Source: Halopolyspora algeriensis
GTDB lineage: Bacteria; Actinomycetota; Actinomycetes; Mycobacteriales; Pseudonocardiaceae
Direction of reading: 5' to 3'
DNA length: 64,000 nt
NCBI RefSeq assembly: GCF_003337235.1
Contig: NZ_QPJC01000003.1
Location: 37,724 to 101,723 of the forward strand
Below are positions 8,329-17,607 of the stretch, piece after piece (position 1 is the first letter of the stretch; each line of letters opens with the position of its first letter). Both the position numbers and the translations under genes were made by a program. The notes under the pieces are model-generated. The model made no database searches. It was not told where the DNA came from and saw only the letters and a list, made by a program, of their open reading frames with translations.

Positions 8329-9759
8329 TCACTCCGAGGAGTCCGCCGAACGGGACTTCTCCTCGGATTCGGCTTCGACGACCTCGGGCTGCTCAGCGGA
8401 CTCGCCGCCTTCCGCGTCGCCCTCCTCGGCATCCTCTTCCTGAGTGCCGAACAGCTCGTCCATGTCCAGAGCATTGCCCTCGGGGTCGGTCACCGTGGCC
8501 TGGCGCACCACCGAGAACAGGGCCTTGCTCCGGCGGATGTCGGCGTAGATGGCACCCAGCTGGTTGTTCTGCTGAAGCTGCTGGACGTACTGATCCGGGC
8601 TGATGCCGGACTGCTGCGCCTGGTAGATGATCCGCTCGGTGAGCTCGTTGTCCGAGACCGAGGTCTCCTCGGCATCGGCGATCGTGTCCAGCACGAGCTG
8701 GGTCTTGACCGCCTCCTCGGCCTGCTGGCGAGTCTCGGAGTCGAACTCCTCACGGGTCTTGCCCTGCTGCTGCAGCGACTCGTTGAAGCGCTCCTCGTCG
8801 TGATCGAAGGGATGCACGGCATCGTGCTCGCGCACCTCGACCTCGGACTGCACGACGGACTCGGGCAACGGGACCTCGGTGTTCTCCAGCAGGGCCTCCA
8901 GGATCTTGTCCCTGGCCTGCATCCCCTGCTGCATCCGCTTGACCCGGCCGAGTCTCTCACGCAGGTCGGCGAGCAGCTCGTCCACCGTGTCGAACTCGCT
9001 GGCCATCTGGGCGAACTCGTCGTCGACCTCCGGCAGCTGCCGTTCCTTGACCGAGTTGAGCGTCACCGTGACATCGGCTTCCCGACCGGCGTAATCACCC
9101 GCCACCAGAGTGGTGGTGAAGTTCCTGGTCTCGCCTTCGCTCGCGCCGGTCAACGCCTCGTCGATGCCCTCGATGAGCTGGCCGGAACCGATCTCGTACG
9201 ACAGGCCGTTGGTCCGGGCGTCGGGGACTTCCTCGCCGTCGACGGTGGCCGACAGGTCGATGCTGGTGAAATCGCCGTGCGCGGCGGGGCGGTCGACGCC
9301 GGCCAGCGTGCCGAAGCGGGCGCGCAGCTCGTCGAGCTGCTCCTGCACCTCTTCCTCGGTGACCTCGACGTCGTCCACGCTCACGGACAGCTCCCCGTAG
9401 GCGGGCACGGTCAGCTCGGGCCGGACGTCGACCTCGGCGGTGAACTCGATCTGCTCACCGTCGGCGATGTTGGTGACCTCGAGCTCCGGACGGCCGAGAG
9501 TGCGCACCTCGTTGCTGTTGACGGCCTCCATGTACTTCGACGGGACCGCCTCGTTGACAACCTCGTCGAGCACGGGGGCGCGGCCGATACGGCTCTCCAG
9601 CACCCGTGACGGTACTTTCCCGGGACGGAAACCCGGGATCCGGACCTGCTTGGCCAGTTCCTTGTACGCGCGGTCGAAGTTCGGCTTGAGCTCGTCGAAC
9701 GGCACCTCGACGTTGATCCGTACGCGCGTCGGGCTCAGGTGCTCGACGGTGCTCTTCAC
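8329..9759 (-). CDS. tig: Trigger factor
   Basis: A 476-residue ribosome-associated chaperone. The N-terminal ribosome-binding domain includes [18 protein letters not shown], close to the family signature GFRxGKxP. The middle FKBP-type prolyl isomerase domain spans about 160-245, and a long helical C-terminal domain follows. The last ~35 residues are acidic and Glu/Ser-rich, as in many actinobacterial trigger factors, which makes it slightly longer than the E. coli protein (432). Monocistronic, upstream of clpP1-clpP2-clpX, the usual order. Confidence 0.97.
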   Translation of the reverse strand: MKSTVEHLSPTRVRINVEVPFDELKPNFDRAYKELAKQVRIPGFRPGKVPSRVLESRIGRAPVLDEVVNEAVPSKYMEAVNSNEVRTLGRPELEVTNIADGEQIEFTAEVDVRPELTVPAYGELSVSVDDVEVTEEEVQEQLDELRARFGTLAGVDRPAAHGDFTSIDLSATVDGEEVPDARTNGLSYEIGSGQLIEGIDEALTGASEGETRNFTTTLVAGDYAGREADVTVTLNSVKERQLPEVDDEFAQMASEFDTVDELLADLRERLGRVKRMQQGMQARDKILEALLENTEVPLPESVVQSEVEVREHDAVHPFDHDEERFNESLQQQGKTREEFDSETRQQAEEAVKTQLVLDTIADAEETSVSDNELTERIIYQAQQSGISPDQYVQQLQQNNQLGAIYADIRRSKALFSVVRQATVTDPEGNALDMDELFGTQEEDAEEGDAEGGESAEQPEVVEAESEEKSRSADSSE

Positions 9760-9973
9760 GTGGTCTCCTAGTGCGAACGTGCTTGGTAACCCCGGCGGTG
9801 CCGGTGGGAGTCCGGGGCAGATCCGCCGGGGCTCCGTCGACGCCGGGCTGACCTCTGAGTCTATTGTGCAAGTTCCGAGTGCTCGGTTCCGGGTTCCTCA
9901 TGCGGGCGCGCGACACTCCGCGGACCGGCACGGTCTCCGGACCTGCCCCGACACCGCGGGAGCCGCCCGGGCT

Positions 9974-10171
9974 CTACCGGGAGGTGTCGAGACGGGTCGG
10001 GGTGATGGCCGGAGCGATGTCCCGTCCCGGACCGGTGAGGGCCGGCCCCTCCACGAGGGCCGAAACGGCGATCAGGAACACCGCGGCGATCCCCAGCAGT
10101 GCGAGCACCGTCACGGCCGGGGCACGCGGAGGCGTCGCGGGAGCGGAAGCCCTCTTCGTCGAGGTGGACAC
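9974..10171 (-). CDS. Small single-pass membrane protein
   Basis: A 65-residue protein with a basic N terminus (STSTKRAS), one hydrophobic segment (TVLALLGIAAVFLIAVSAL, about residues 20-39) and a short polar tail. The GTG start at 10171 has GAAGG close upstream. No family recognised. It lies between tig and tRNA-Pro on the same strand as both. Confidence 0.55.
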   Translation of the reverse strand: MSTSTKRASAPATPPRAPAVTVLALLGIAAVFLIAVSALVEGPALTGPGRDIAPAITPTRLDTSR

Positions 10172-10343
10172 GTTCCCTTCATCGCCGGAGCCCTCCCCTG
10201 TCGTTATCGCGCGTCAGCGATCGACATCCACGGAGCCCGACCACACCGCAACGGCGGCCGAGGAATGACCACCGGCGTCTCGGGCGTCCCCCGGCACGAG
10301 GAGCGGGTCGTCGGAGACGCGGAGTTTCCGGCAAGGAGGAGAA

Positions 10344-10376
10344 AGCCGGTCACCGTCCTGACACCGGTGACCGGCT
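10344..10376 (-). terminator. Terminator of tRNA-Pro
   Basis: A perfect 12-bp inverted repeat (10344-10355 with 10365-10376), 9-nt loop, followed on the minus strand by TTTCTCC. It begins 6 bp downstream of the tRNA-Pro 3' end. Confidence 0.75.
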
Positions 10377-10382
10377 CGCAAG

Positions 10383-10456
10383 TCGGGGTGGCGGGATTTG
10401 AACCCACGGCCCCTCGCACCCAAAGCGAGTGCGCTACCAAACTGCGCCACACCCCG
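10383..10456 (-). tRNA. tRNA-Pro (anticodon TGG)
   Basis: A 74-nt cloverleaf on the minus strand: acceptor CGGGGTG pairs with CACCCCG, anticodon loop CTTTGGG reads TGG, and the T arm is GTGGGTTCAAATCCCGC. CCA is not encoded. Discriminator base A. Confidence 0.95.
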
Positions 10457-10597
10457 TCGTGAACCCGTACATCCGGGTCCGTTGCGAGTACCCTATCGCG
10501 ACGGGTTAGGCTGTGGCATGCGTGGTCGGCATGGGCCGTACGCCAGGGGTCCTGAGTCAGGACTCGTGCGGTATGGTTTCATGTGGCACCAACACAC

Positions 10598-10671
10598 GCG
10601 GGTGTAGCTCAATGGTAGAGCCCCAGCCTTCCAAGCTGGTCACGCGGGTTCGATTCCCGTCACCCGCTCCA
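10598..10671 (+). tRNA. tRNA-Gly (anticodon TCC)
   Basis: A 74-nt cloverleaf including encoded CCA. Acceptor GCGGGTG pairs with CACCCGC; anticodon loop CTTCCAA gives TCC; T arm GCGGGTTCGATTCCCGT. Confidence 0.95.
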
Positions 10672-10691
10672 GAAGCGAGCATGGCCTCGCA

Positions 10692-10727
10692 AGGAAAGCG
10701 GCCGCCCGAACGGGCGGCCGCTTTCCT
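10692..10727 (+). terminator. Strong terminator after tRNA-Gly
   Basis: A near-ideal hairpin: a 17-bp perfect inverted repeat (10692-10708 with 10711-10727) with only two bases between the arms. The 3' arm ends in CTTTCCT. It lies 20 bp beyond the tRNA. Confidence 0.85.
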
Positions 10728-10906
10728 CTGTGATCGGTGTCGCAGAGTCACGAACCGACTTGGTCCCCATCCCCGAGCGGGCGCATGCTGGAAAGTCCGT
10801 GCGTCCCTCGGAGACTCCTGCCGTGTTCGTCCGGCACCCTCGACGCACCTGGCCACGATCGCCTGCCGCGGCAGGCACCACTCGAAAGCGGACGGAGAGT
10901 GCGGGT

Positions 10907-12421
10907 TTGCGACGGCTCGAAGGCATGTTGCCGGAGTACAAGTGGCTGGTCGGCATCACCTTCGTGCTCGGTCTCATCATGCAGATCCTGGACATGACCA
11001 TCCTCAACGTCGCGCTGGCCACGCTGGGAGACGAATTCGGGGTCGAGGCGGGGACTCTGCAGTGGGTCCTGACCGGGTACATGATCAGCCTCGCCGTGTT
11101 CATCCCCTCCTCCGGTTGGATCGCCGACCGGTTCGGCAGCAAGCGGACCTTCCAGCTCGCCGTGATCATCTTCACGCTCGCCTCGGTGCTGTGCGGCCTG
11201 TCGAACAGCATCGGGATGCTCATCGCGACACGAGTGCTGCAGGGTGTCGGTGGCGGGATGCTCGTCCCCGTCGGCCAGGCCATGCTCTTTCGCGCGTTCC
11301 CGGCCCGGGAACGCGCGAAGGCCTCGGCCATCCTGGCCATTCCGATCACCATCGCTCCCATGCTCGGCCCGCTCGTGGGTGGTGTCCTGGTCCAGGCCGC
11401 AAGTTGGCGGTGGATCTTCTTCATCAACGTGCCGGTGGGCGCGCTGGCCCTGCTGTTCACGATCCTGTTCCTCAGGGAGGAGCACGGTGAGCGCCCCGGC
11501 CGGTTCGATCTGCCGGGTTTCCTGCTCGCCGGAACCGGTCTGGCCACGCTGCTGTTCGGTCTCGACGAGGCCGCCCGGATCGGGTGGTCGACGCCGCAGG
11601 TGTGGGCGATTCTGGGCATCGCCGCACTGCTCGTCGCCGGACTCGTCCGGCGGGAACTCGGCGTCGCCGAACCGATGCTGAACCTGCGCCTGCTCGGCAA
11701 CAGACTGTTCGGCACCGGCAATGCTCTTCTGCTGTGCCAGACCGTGGCGATGTTCAGCGTGCTGTTCCTGCTGCCGCTGTACCTGCAGAACCTTCGCGGC
11801 ATCTCACCCATGCTCGCCGGTGCGGTGCTGATGCCCCAGGCGGTGAGCATGCTGCTGGTGACCCAGATCGTCTCCCGGGTGTACGGGCGGATCGGCCCGA
11901 AACGGCTGATCGCAGCGGGTTTCCTGCTGCTGAGCAGCATCGGTCCGGCCATGCAACTGCTCAGCCCGAGTGTGCCGCTGTGGTTCGTCATCGCCGTTCT
12001 GCTCGTGCAGGGCGTGGCCATGGGACTGCTGATGACTCCCCTGCAGACCGCCACGTTCGCCCAGACCTCCCCCGCCTCGATGGGGCATGCGACCTCCATG
12101 TTCAACGTCAGCAGGCAGGTGGCCACCGCACTCGGCACGGCGATCGTCGCCAGCGTGCTGGTCATGCTCACCAACGCCGCGACGGCCGCCGCGGACCCGG
12201 CCGTGTCCGCCCAGTTCGTCCAGGCCCGGATGCAGGCATTCCGGGGAGCGTTCCTGGTCAGCACGGCATTCGCCCTGCTCGGATTGCTGCTGACCGCGTG
12301 GGTGCGCGATTCGGATGCGGCCGCGACCCTCGACCGGCATCGTGGTGATTCGGCAGCGAGCACGGCCGAGGAAACCGGCCGGGGGCGAACAGCGTCACAG
12401 GGTGGTGGCGCACACACGTGA
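10907..12421 (+). CDS. DHA2-family MFS efflux transporter (14 TMS)
   Basis: A drug:H+ antiporter-2 (EmrB/QacA-like) permease of about 505 residues. Motif A is in GWIADRFGSKRTF, motif C region in ILAIPITIAPMLGPLVGGVL, and the ASWRWIFFINVPVG loop is characteristic of DHA2. About 14 hydrophobic segments are visible. The start was placed at TTG 10907 because GGAGAG lies 7 nt upstream; ATG at 10925 is the alternative. Substrate unknown; no adjacent regulator is evident. Confidence 0.85.
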   Translation: MRRLEGMLPEYKWLVGITFVLGLIMQILDMTILNVALATLGDEFGVEAGTLQWVLTGYMISLAVFIPSSGWIADRFGSKRTFQLAVIIFTLASVLCGLSNSIGMLIATRVLQGVGGGMLVPVGQAMLFRAFPARERAKASAILAIPITIAPMLGPLVGGVLVQAASWRWIFFINVPVGALALLFTILFLREEHGERPGRFDLPGFLLAGTGLATLLFGLDEAARIGWSTPQVWAILGIAALLVAGLVRRELGVAEPMLNLRLLGNRLFGTGNALLLCQTVAMFSVLFLLPLYLQNLRGISPMLAGAVLMPQAVSMLLVTQIVSRVYGRIGPKRLIAAGFLLLSSIGPAMQLLSPSVPLWFVIAVLLVQGVAMGLLMTPLQTATFAQTSPASMGHATSMFNVSRQVATALGTAIVASVLVMLTNAATAAADPAVSAQFVQARMQAFRGAFLVSTAFALLGLLLTAWVRDSDAAATLDRHRGDSAASTAEETGRGRTASQGGGAHT

Positions 12422-12554
12422 CAGCACGGGCCCGGCCTTGCGCGCTCGGATGGTGGGGTGTGCTCGCGGCGCCCGACATGCCCGGGCACCATTTCCACGG
12501 GCCCGATCCACCGAGCAGGCAAGATTCGACGGGACGATCCGAAAGGTGGCCGAG

Positions 12555-13181
12555 ATGCCGCACGCCGAACAGGTCCGCAACCACGCACGCTGGCGCCCGG
12601 GGTGGTCTGCCGGGCGCACCGGTTACGCCTGGCTGCTCCCACTCGGCGACCATCCCGAGCTCCGGGAACTGGCCAACCAGTACCAGTACGCGCTCCGTGA
12701 CCTGCCGGGCTTCGACCCGGTGCCGCTGGAATGGATGCACATCCTGCTGCAGGAGGTCGGATTCACCGACGAGGTGCCCGTCGAGCGCACCGATGCGCTG
12801 CTCGAGGCCGGGCGTGCCCGGTTGTCCGGCGCCTCCCCGCTGGAGCTGACATTCCACGACGGGGTCGTGCTGCCCGAGTCGCTGGCTCTGCCCGCCGCGC
12901 CGCAGGCCGTCCTGACCGGGTTGCGCTCGAGCCTGCGCGAGGCGAGTGCGGACGTGGTCACGGAAGCGGCACTACCACCGGAGCCCGAGGAAACCGACCA
13001 GCACGTCAGCCTGGCCCACCCCACGGCCGACGGTCCGGCCGCCTTCGCCGCGGCCACGCTGTCGGCCACCGTCGTCGAGCCCGTCACGGTCCGGGTTCCG
13101 TCCGTGTTCCTGGTCGAACTCACCCGCGACCACTTCTCCAACGAGTGGAAGACCCTCGACCGGATCGAGCTCGGGAACTGA
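12555..13181 (+). CDS. 2'-5' RNA ligase family protein (2H phosphoesterase)
   Basis: A 208-residue member of the 2H phosphoesterase superfamily. The two short histidine motifs are WMHILLQEVGF (near residue 65) and QHVSLAH (near 155). The first has Leu where the usual HxT/S pattern has Thr or Ser, which may reduce activity. The ATG start at 12555 follows a purine-rich GAAAGG. The cytoplasmic role in actinobacteria is unknown. Confidence 0.7.
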   Translation: MPHAEQVRNHARWRPGWSAGRTGYAWLLPLGDHPELRELANQYQYALRDLPGFDPVPLEWMHILLQEVGFTDEVPVERTDALLEAGRARLSGASPLELTFHDGVVLPESLALPAAPQAVLTGLRSSLREASADVVTEAALPPEPEETDQHVSLAHPTADGPAAFAAATLSATVVEPVTVRVPSVFLVELTRDHFSNEWKTLDRIELGN

Positions 13182-13331
13182 TCCGGGCCGACGCGGACCT
13201 CACCGGGAGCACCACCGCTCCCGGAAATGCCCTGCCTGCACGAGTCCCGCTCCGGCCACGGACGGGTACTGTCGAAAGCGTCGGAGTTGCGGCCCGGCCG
13301 CATCGGGCCGCTCCCTAGCGCGGGAGGGATC

Positions 13332-14090
13332 ATGGGCACCGCAATTGCCCTCGTCGTGATCGTCGTGCTCCTCATCGGCGGCGCGGTGTGGTGGTTCAAC
13401 TACCGCGCCGTGACACAGCAAAAGCAACTCGACGACGCCAAGGCCGAGGCACGCCGCTGGGTGGAGCGGCTCGGCGGGCAGGTCCTGAACCTGGTGGGCA
13501 CCAACGAGGCCGCCAAGCAGGCTCTGGCCGATGCCGCGGAGCGGCACACCGCGGCCGGTTCGCAGATGGAGCAGGCCGACAGCGTGGAAAAGTGCCGCTT
13601 GACCACCCAGACCGCACTGGAAGGGCTGTACTACGTCCGCGCCGCCCGCACCGCGATGGACATGGATCCCGGCCCGGAACTGCCCGATCTGGCCGGCATG
13701 CAGGGCGCGGGCAAGGTCACCGAGTACCGCGAGGTCGATGTCGAGGGGCGGCACCAGGTCGCCTCACCCCACCCCACCGACGAGACCCCGCACTACTACC
13801 CCGGCGGCAGGGTCGCAGGCCGGCCGGTGCCGCAGGGCTGGTACAGCGAACCCTGGTGGAAGCCCGCACTCGTGGCGGGTGCCTGGGGCTTCGGTTCGTT
13901 CATGCTGATGGGCGCCCTGTTCAGCGGTATGGCCGGTGTTCCCGCCGCAGCCGCGGCCCCCGAGGACTTCCCCGAGGGCGACGCCGGTGACATGGGCGGC
14001 GATGGCGGCGACATGGGCGGTGACGGTGGCGACATGGGTGACATGGGCGGCGGTTTCGACATGGGCGGTTTCGACTTCGGCGGTTTCTGA
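13332..14090 (+). CDS. DUF1542-type membrane protein with Gly/Asp/Met repeats
   Basis: A 252-residue protein. N-terminal membrane helix (residues 3-21), a helical region rich in Ala/Glu (30-110), a second hydrophobic segment around KPALVAGAWGFGSFMLMGALF, and a low-complexity tail built on GDMGGDG repeats ending in FDFGGF. ATG at 13332 is preceded by GGGAGGGATC. Such proteins recur in actinobacteria with unknown function. The tail may be exposed or self-associating, but that is inference. Confidence 0.65.
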   Translation: MGTAIALVVIVVLLIGGAVWWFNYRAVTQQKQLDDAKAEARRWVERLGGQVLNLVGTNEAAKQALADAAERHTAAGSQMEQADSVEKCRLTTQTALEGLYYVRAARTAMDMDPGPELPDLAGMQGAGKVTEYREVDVEGRHQVASPHPTDETPHYYPGGRVAGRPVPQGWYSEPWWKPALVAGAWGFGSFMLMGALFSGMAGVPAAAAAPEDFPEGDAGDMGGDGGDMGGDGGDMGDMGGGFDMGGFDFGGF

Positions 14091-14097
14091 CCGACCG

Positions 14098-14118
14098 GCG
14101 CCGGCGGGATGCCGGCGC
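14098..14118. terminator. Short GC hairpin between convergent genes
   Basis: An 8-bp perfect inverted repeat (14098-14105 with 14111-14118), 5-nt loop, between the DUF1542 gene and the convergent glycosylase gene; it may act in both directions. There is no U tract. Confidence 0.4.
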
Positions 14119-14924
14119 TACCCCTGGCAGGAGGGGCACCAGTAGAGCTTGCGACCGGCCAGCTCGTCCGTCAGCACGGGCGCGGCGCACACCAGGCACG
14201 GTTGCCCGGCACGGCGGTAGACGTAGACCTCGCCGCCGTGCCGGTCCTGCCGGGGAGCCCGCCCTGTCACCTCCGGTTCGTGCTGCGGCCGCACGGTGTC
14301 GATACGTCCGCTGTGCACCCCCTGGTTCATCAGCTCGACGAGATCACTCCAGACGAGTTGCCAGCGCTCCCGGCCCAGTTCCCGTCCGGGTGTGTGCGGC
14401 GCAACCCCCTGCCGGAACAGCACTTCGGCCCGGTACACATTGCCGGCACCGGCGAGCACCTTCTGGTCCATCAGCAGCGCGGCGATACTCGTCCGCGAGC
14501 GTGAGAGGCGCTGCCAGGCCCGCTCGGGATCGGCGTCCGCGCGCAGCGGATCGGGTCCCAGCTTGGACAGCAACGCCGCGACCTCGTCGTCGGTGATCAG
14601 CTCGCAGGCGTTCGGTCCGCGCAGATCCGTTCCGTGCGTCGCTCCGACGATCCGCATGCGTACCTTGCCGCGTGGTTCCTCCAGCGGAACCGGGGACTCG
14701 GTGAACGTCCCGTACAGCCCGAGATGGACGTGCACGACGCGGTCGGGCCCGAAACTGTGCAGCAGGTGCTTGCCGTGGGCGTCGACCCGTTCGAGAACGG
14801 ACCCGTCGATCAGGGACGCACCGGCGGTGAACCGCCCCTGCGGGCTGCACACCCGGACCTGGCTGCCCGCGTATCGCCGGTGATGCAGCCGGGCGAGCCG
14901 GTGCAGCGTGTGACCCTCGGGCAT
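14118..14924 (-). CDS. nei: Fpg/Nei-family DNA glycosylase (endonuclease VIII-like)
   Basis: A 268-residue base-excision repair glycosylase/AP lyase. It begins MPEGHTLHRLA, with Pro2 as the Schiff-base nucleophile and Glu3; MPEGH rather than MPELP favours the Nei2 group. Lys in DAHGKHLLHSF, the H2TH region around DQKVLAGAGNVYRAEVLF, and a C-terminal zinc finger CLVC...CPSC complete the family. It excises oxidised bases. Its position near rpiB matches nei of mycobacteria. Confidence 0.92.
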   Translation of the reverse strand: MPEGHTLHRLARLHHRRYAGSQVRVCSPQGRFTAGASLIDGSVLERVDAHGKHLLHSFGPDRVVHVHLGLYGTFTESPVPLEEPRGKVRMRIVGATHGTDLRGPNACELITDDEVAALLSKLGPDPLRADADPERAWQRLSRSRTSIAALLMDQKVLAGAGNVYRAEVLFRQGVAPHTPGRELGRERWQLVWSDLVELMNQGVHSGRIDTVRPQHEPEVTGRAPRQDRHGGEVYVYRRAGQPCLVCAAPVLTDELAGRKLYWCPSCQG

Positions 14925-15051
14925 CGTGGGCGAAACCGTTCCCTTCCCGTGTGCGTTCCGGTGCTTGCGGGTTCCGGCACTTCCGGCGGCGAATCGGGGC
15001 GGAGCGCCTGCCTGTGGCGGCTGCCCGCGGCAAGCGCCGGGGTGGTGGTGA

Positions 15052-15405
15052 CTACACCGCGATCCAGACGAGCGCCGAGGCCACGAGATAGCCCAGCAGG
15101 CTCCACAGGCACACGAACGCGCCGCGGCGGGCAGCCGCCCGGGTATCGGTGTCGCGGCGATGCACCATCCCCAGCACGGTGCCCGCGATCATCGAAGCGC
15201 ACAGTGCCAGGAAGCCGCCGGCGATCAGCAGTACTCCGATGCCGAGAACGCAGTCCGGCGCGCCGCACGGGGCACCGTAGCCACCGGCCACAGCGGGAGC
15301 GAACTCGACTTGGGCGAAGAAGAGCGCGGCGGTCCCGGCCAGCGTTCCACCGAAGGCCAGCAGGGGCGTCAGCAGCCAGGCGGCCGGGACTCGTGGCTCG
15401 GGCAT
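15052..15405 (-). CDS. Small membrane protein, about four TM segments
   Basis: A 117-residue hydrophobic protein with predicted helices around 10-30, 52-80 and 95-116 and a short basic loop (HRRDTDTRAAARR). The first extracytoplasmic loop contains a Cys pair (CGAPDC). It lies 18 bp downstream of rpiB on the same strand, so it may be cotranscribed. No family recognised. Confidence 0.6.
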   Translation of the reverse strand: MPEPRVPAAWLLTPLLAFGGTLAGTAALFFAQVEFAPAVAGGYGAPCGAPDCVLGIGVLLIAGGFLALCASMIAGTVLGMVHRRDTDTRAAARRGAFVCLWSLLGYLVASALVWIAV

Positions 15406-15423
15406 CGGACTCGGGTGCCGAGC

Positions 15424-15894
15424 TCAGGTTCCGGGCAGCGCCGGCGGCGTACCGGTCCTCTCGTAGTCGGCGAGCTGGTCGATCCGGCGCTGGTGCCTGC
15501 CGCCCTCGAACTCGGTCGCCAGGAACACGTCGACGATCTCCTCGACTTCGGCGACGGTGTGCATCCGCGCACCGATCCCCGCCACCAGCGCATTGTTGTG
15601 CTGCCGCGACAACTTCGCGGTGTCCACGCTCCAGGCCAGGGCGGCGCGGGCACCGGACACCTTGTTCGCCGCGATCTGCTCGCCGTTGCCCGAACCGCCG
15701 AACACCAGGCCGAGGCTGCCCTCGTCGGCCACGGTGCGCCGGGCGGCCTCGATGCAGAACGGCGGGTAATCGTCCTCGGCGTCGTAGACGCTGGGGCCGA
15801 CATCGGTGACCTCGTGGCCGAGATCGGTCAGCCGCTTGGCGAAGTGGTTTTTGAGTTCGAATCCGGCATGGTCGGAACCTAGGTAGACGCGCAC
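15424..15894 (-). CDS. rpiB: Ribose-5-phosphate isomerase B
   Basis: A 156-residue RpiB/LacAB isomerase interconverting ribose 5-phosphate and ribulose 5-phosphate. The start GTG at 15894 opens VRVYLGSDHAGFELK, which carries the SDHAG motif. GLVFGGSGNGEQIAANK has Ser in place of the usual Cys/Thr in the anion loop, as in mycobacterial RpiB. SRQHNNALVAGIGARM is the second signature. The length is typical. Confidence 0.93.
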   Translation of the reverse strand: MRVYLGSDHAGFELKNHFAKRLTDLGHEVTDVGPSVYDAEDDYPPFCIEAARRTVADEGSLGLVFGGSGNGEQIAANKVSGARAALAWSVDTAKLSRQHNNALVAGIGARMHTVAEVEEIVDVFLATEFEGGRHQRRIDQLADYERTGTPPALPGT

Positions 15895-16018
15895 GCCGAT
15901 AAGTCTGTCAAACGCCGTACGGGCCGCGCACACCCTGGTTAGGCTCGGCGGCTCCGCGGTTGTGCGAGGGCGTTTTCCGGGCGGATTCCGGACCGGGACG
16001 AAAGGGAGGGTGGCCGTC

Positions 16019-16816
16019 ATGAGCCGGTGGACCGAGCTCGCCGACGGAGTGCTGGTGCGACGGTATGCGGAGCTGGACCTCTCGGTCGGCCTGGTCCTCG
16101 GCAGCGAGCAGGCCCTGGTGATCGACACGCGCGGCGACACCGCCCAGGGTGCCGAGCTCGCCGGAGCCGCCCGGCAAGTGACCTCGCTGCCGTGGCAGGT
16201 GGTACTCACCCACGCCCACTTCGACCACTGCTTCGGCACGGCCGCGTTCCTGCCCGCACCGGTCCGGGCGCACGCGCGGTGCGCGGCGCACCTGCGGCAG
16301 ACCGCCGCCGCCCAGCGCGCGGAGTGGGCCGCGCACTACCGCGCGGAAGGCCACCACGAGACCGCCCGGGCGCTCGCGGCGACCGAACCCGTCCTTCCCG
16401 GCCACGAGGTGCACGCCGAAGCCGCACTCGACCTCGGCGACCGCACCGTACGTCTGGTCCACCCCGGGAGCGGGCACACCGATCACGACCTGGTGGTGCA
16501 CGTGCCGGACGCGGCGGTGGTCTTCGCCGGGGACCTCGTCGAACACGGTGCCCCGCCCGCCTTCGAGGACTCCCACCCGCTCGAATGGTCCTCCAGCGTG
16601 GACGCGCTGCTGCGGCTGCAACCGTCGACGGTGGTACCGGGACACGGCGATCCGGTGGACCGCGAGTTCGTCCGGGGGCAGCGCGACGAGCTCGCTTCGC
16701 TGGCGAAGCTGTGCCGGGCCGTCGCCGCCGGCTCACTCACCGAGACCGAAGCGCTGCGCCACTCGCCCTATCCCGCCGAAACCACCCGGACAGCACTCGG
16801 GCGAGCCATCGACTGA
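16019..16816 (+). CDS. Metallo-beta-lactamase-fold hydrolase
   Basis: A 265-residue MBL-fold protein from ATG at 16019, preceded by GGGAGG. Metal ligands: THAHFDHC (HxHxDH), HPGSGHTDHD, FAGDL and VVPGHGDPV. The arrangement resembles beta-lactamase-like hydrolases of unknown substrate rather than a named enzyme. Divergent from rpiB across about 120 bp. Confidence 0.8.
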   Translation: MSRWTELADGVLVRRYAELDLSVGLVLGSEQALVIDTRGDTAQGAELAGAARQVTSLPWQVVLTHAHFDHCFGTAAFLPAPVRAHARCAAHLRQTAAAQRAEWAAHYRAEGHHETARALAATEPVLPGHEVHAEAALDLGDRTVRLVHPGSGHTDHDLVVHVPDAAVVFAGDLVEHGAPPAFEDSHPLEWSSSVDALLRLQPSTVVPGHGDPVDREFVRGQRDELASLAKLCRAVAAGSLTETEALRHSPYPAETTRTALGRAID

Positions 16817-16887
16817 CCTCACCGCGCCCCTCGGTCTCGCCGCTGCCCACCGATGTCCGCATCATCGGGACACGGCGGCCACAGCGG

Positions 16888-17289
16888 CTACTCCCCTTTG
16901 ACGAGACGGACTTCGCAGCGAATTCCCCGCGCACGGGACAATCGTCGGTCCCGCGTCACCAGCGGGCATTCCATCGCTTCCGCCGCAGCCACGTACGTCG
17001 CATCGTAGGCGGTGGCATTGCCCCGCAACTGCCAGACACGAGTGATGAGCTGCCCCGATTCCACCAGTTCGACAGCCAGCTCCCCCAGCGCGAGGACGGC
17101 TTCGTCAGCTCGTTCACGAGTGATCTTTCGGCCGAGGAGCCGCCCACGAACGACGGACAGGATCTCGACAGTGAGGTGTGACGGGGCGGCCCACCGATCG
17201 TCGGCAGCGAGTTCGTCCCGACACTGCCGCCCCGCTGGACCATCGTCGAGGAGCGCGTCGGCGAGAACGGACGCATCCACGACGAGCAC
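16888..17289 (-). CDS. vapC: PIN-domain toxin VapC
   Basis: A 133-residue PIN ribonuclease: MLVVDASVLADALL carries the first Asp, TVEILSVVRG the Glu, AYDATYVAAAEAM and VTRDRRL the C-terminal acidic residues. The GTG start overlaps the antitoxin stop by one base (TAGTG). Second toxin-antitoxin pair in the window, unrelated to the Phd/PIN pair at 585-1255. Confidence 0.85.
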   Translation of the reverse strand: MLVVDASVLADALLDDGPAGRQCRDELAADDRWAAPSHLTVEILSVVRGRLLGRKITRERADEAVLALGELAVELVESGQLITRVWQLRGNATAYDATYVAAAEAMECPLVTRDRRLSRARGIRCEVRLVKGE

Positions 17290-17543
17290 TAGCAGCCATC
17301 CAGATGGCGATCGTGCGCCGTGCGCAGCTCATCGAGCTCATCCGCTGTTTCGCCGCTCGAAACCCGGCTGCCATCGGAACGGCCGCCGAACCGGTTCAGT
17401 ACCGCCACATTGCCCGAACGACGAGCTTCGTCCTCGACCAGAGAAAGCAGGAAGCTCTGAAGCGACTGCCCCCGGCCACGCGCTCGCTCGATCAGAGTGT
17501 CCCGCACTTCCGGGGGCACGTCGCGTATCTGCAATGCCACCAT
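17289..17543 (-). CDS. vapB: VapB/FitA-type ribbon-helix-helix antitoxin
   Basis: An 84-residue antitoxin: MVALQIRDVPPEVRDTLIER is a ribbon-helix-helix N terminus typical of the FitA/VapB group, followed by a flexible toxin-binding tail. First gene of a two-gene operon; a short ATGCATTCTACATGCAT-like inverted repeat at 17546-17562 just upstream is a candidate autoregulatory operator. Confidence 0.8.
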   Translation of the reverse strand: MVALQIRDVPPEVRDTLIERARGRGQSLQSFLLSLVEDEARRSGNVAVLNRFGGRSDGSRVSSGETADELDELRTAHDRHLDGC

Positions 17544-17545
17544 AC

Positions 17546-17562
17546 ATGCATTCTACATGCAT
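17546..17562. promoter_or_regulatory. Inverted repeat upstream of vapB
   Basis: ATGCAT (17546-17551) and ATGCAT (17557-17562) flank TCTAC directly upstream of the vapB start. A palindrome so placed is what RHH antitoxins usually bind for autorepression. Confidence 0.5.
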
Positions 17563-17607
17563 CCTGGAAGGATCATGCCCGGCGAATCGCCCACCCGAGG
17601 GCCCGTT

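Noticed and set aside
10204-10452. Minus-strand frames with MWRSLVAHSLWVRGAVGSNP
   Set aside because: They read through tRNA-Pro itself; this is a typical tRNA-derived artefact.
10557-10856. Minus-strand frame with GAGDGNRTRVTSLEGWGST
   Set aside because: Antisense of tRNA-Gly and its terminator.
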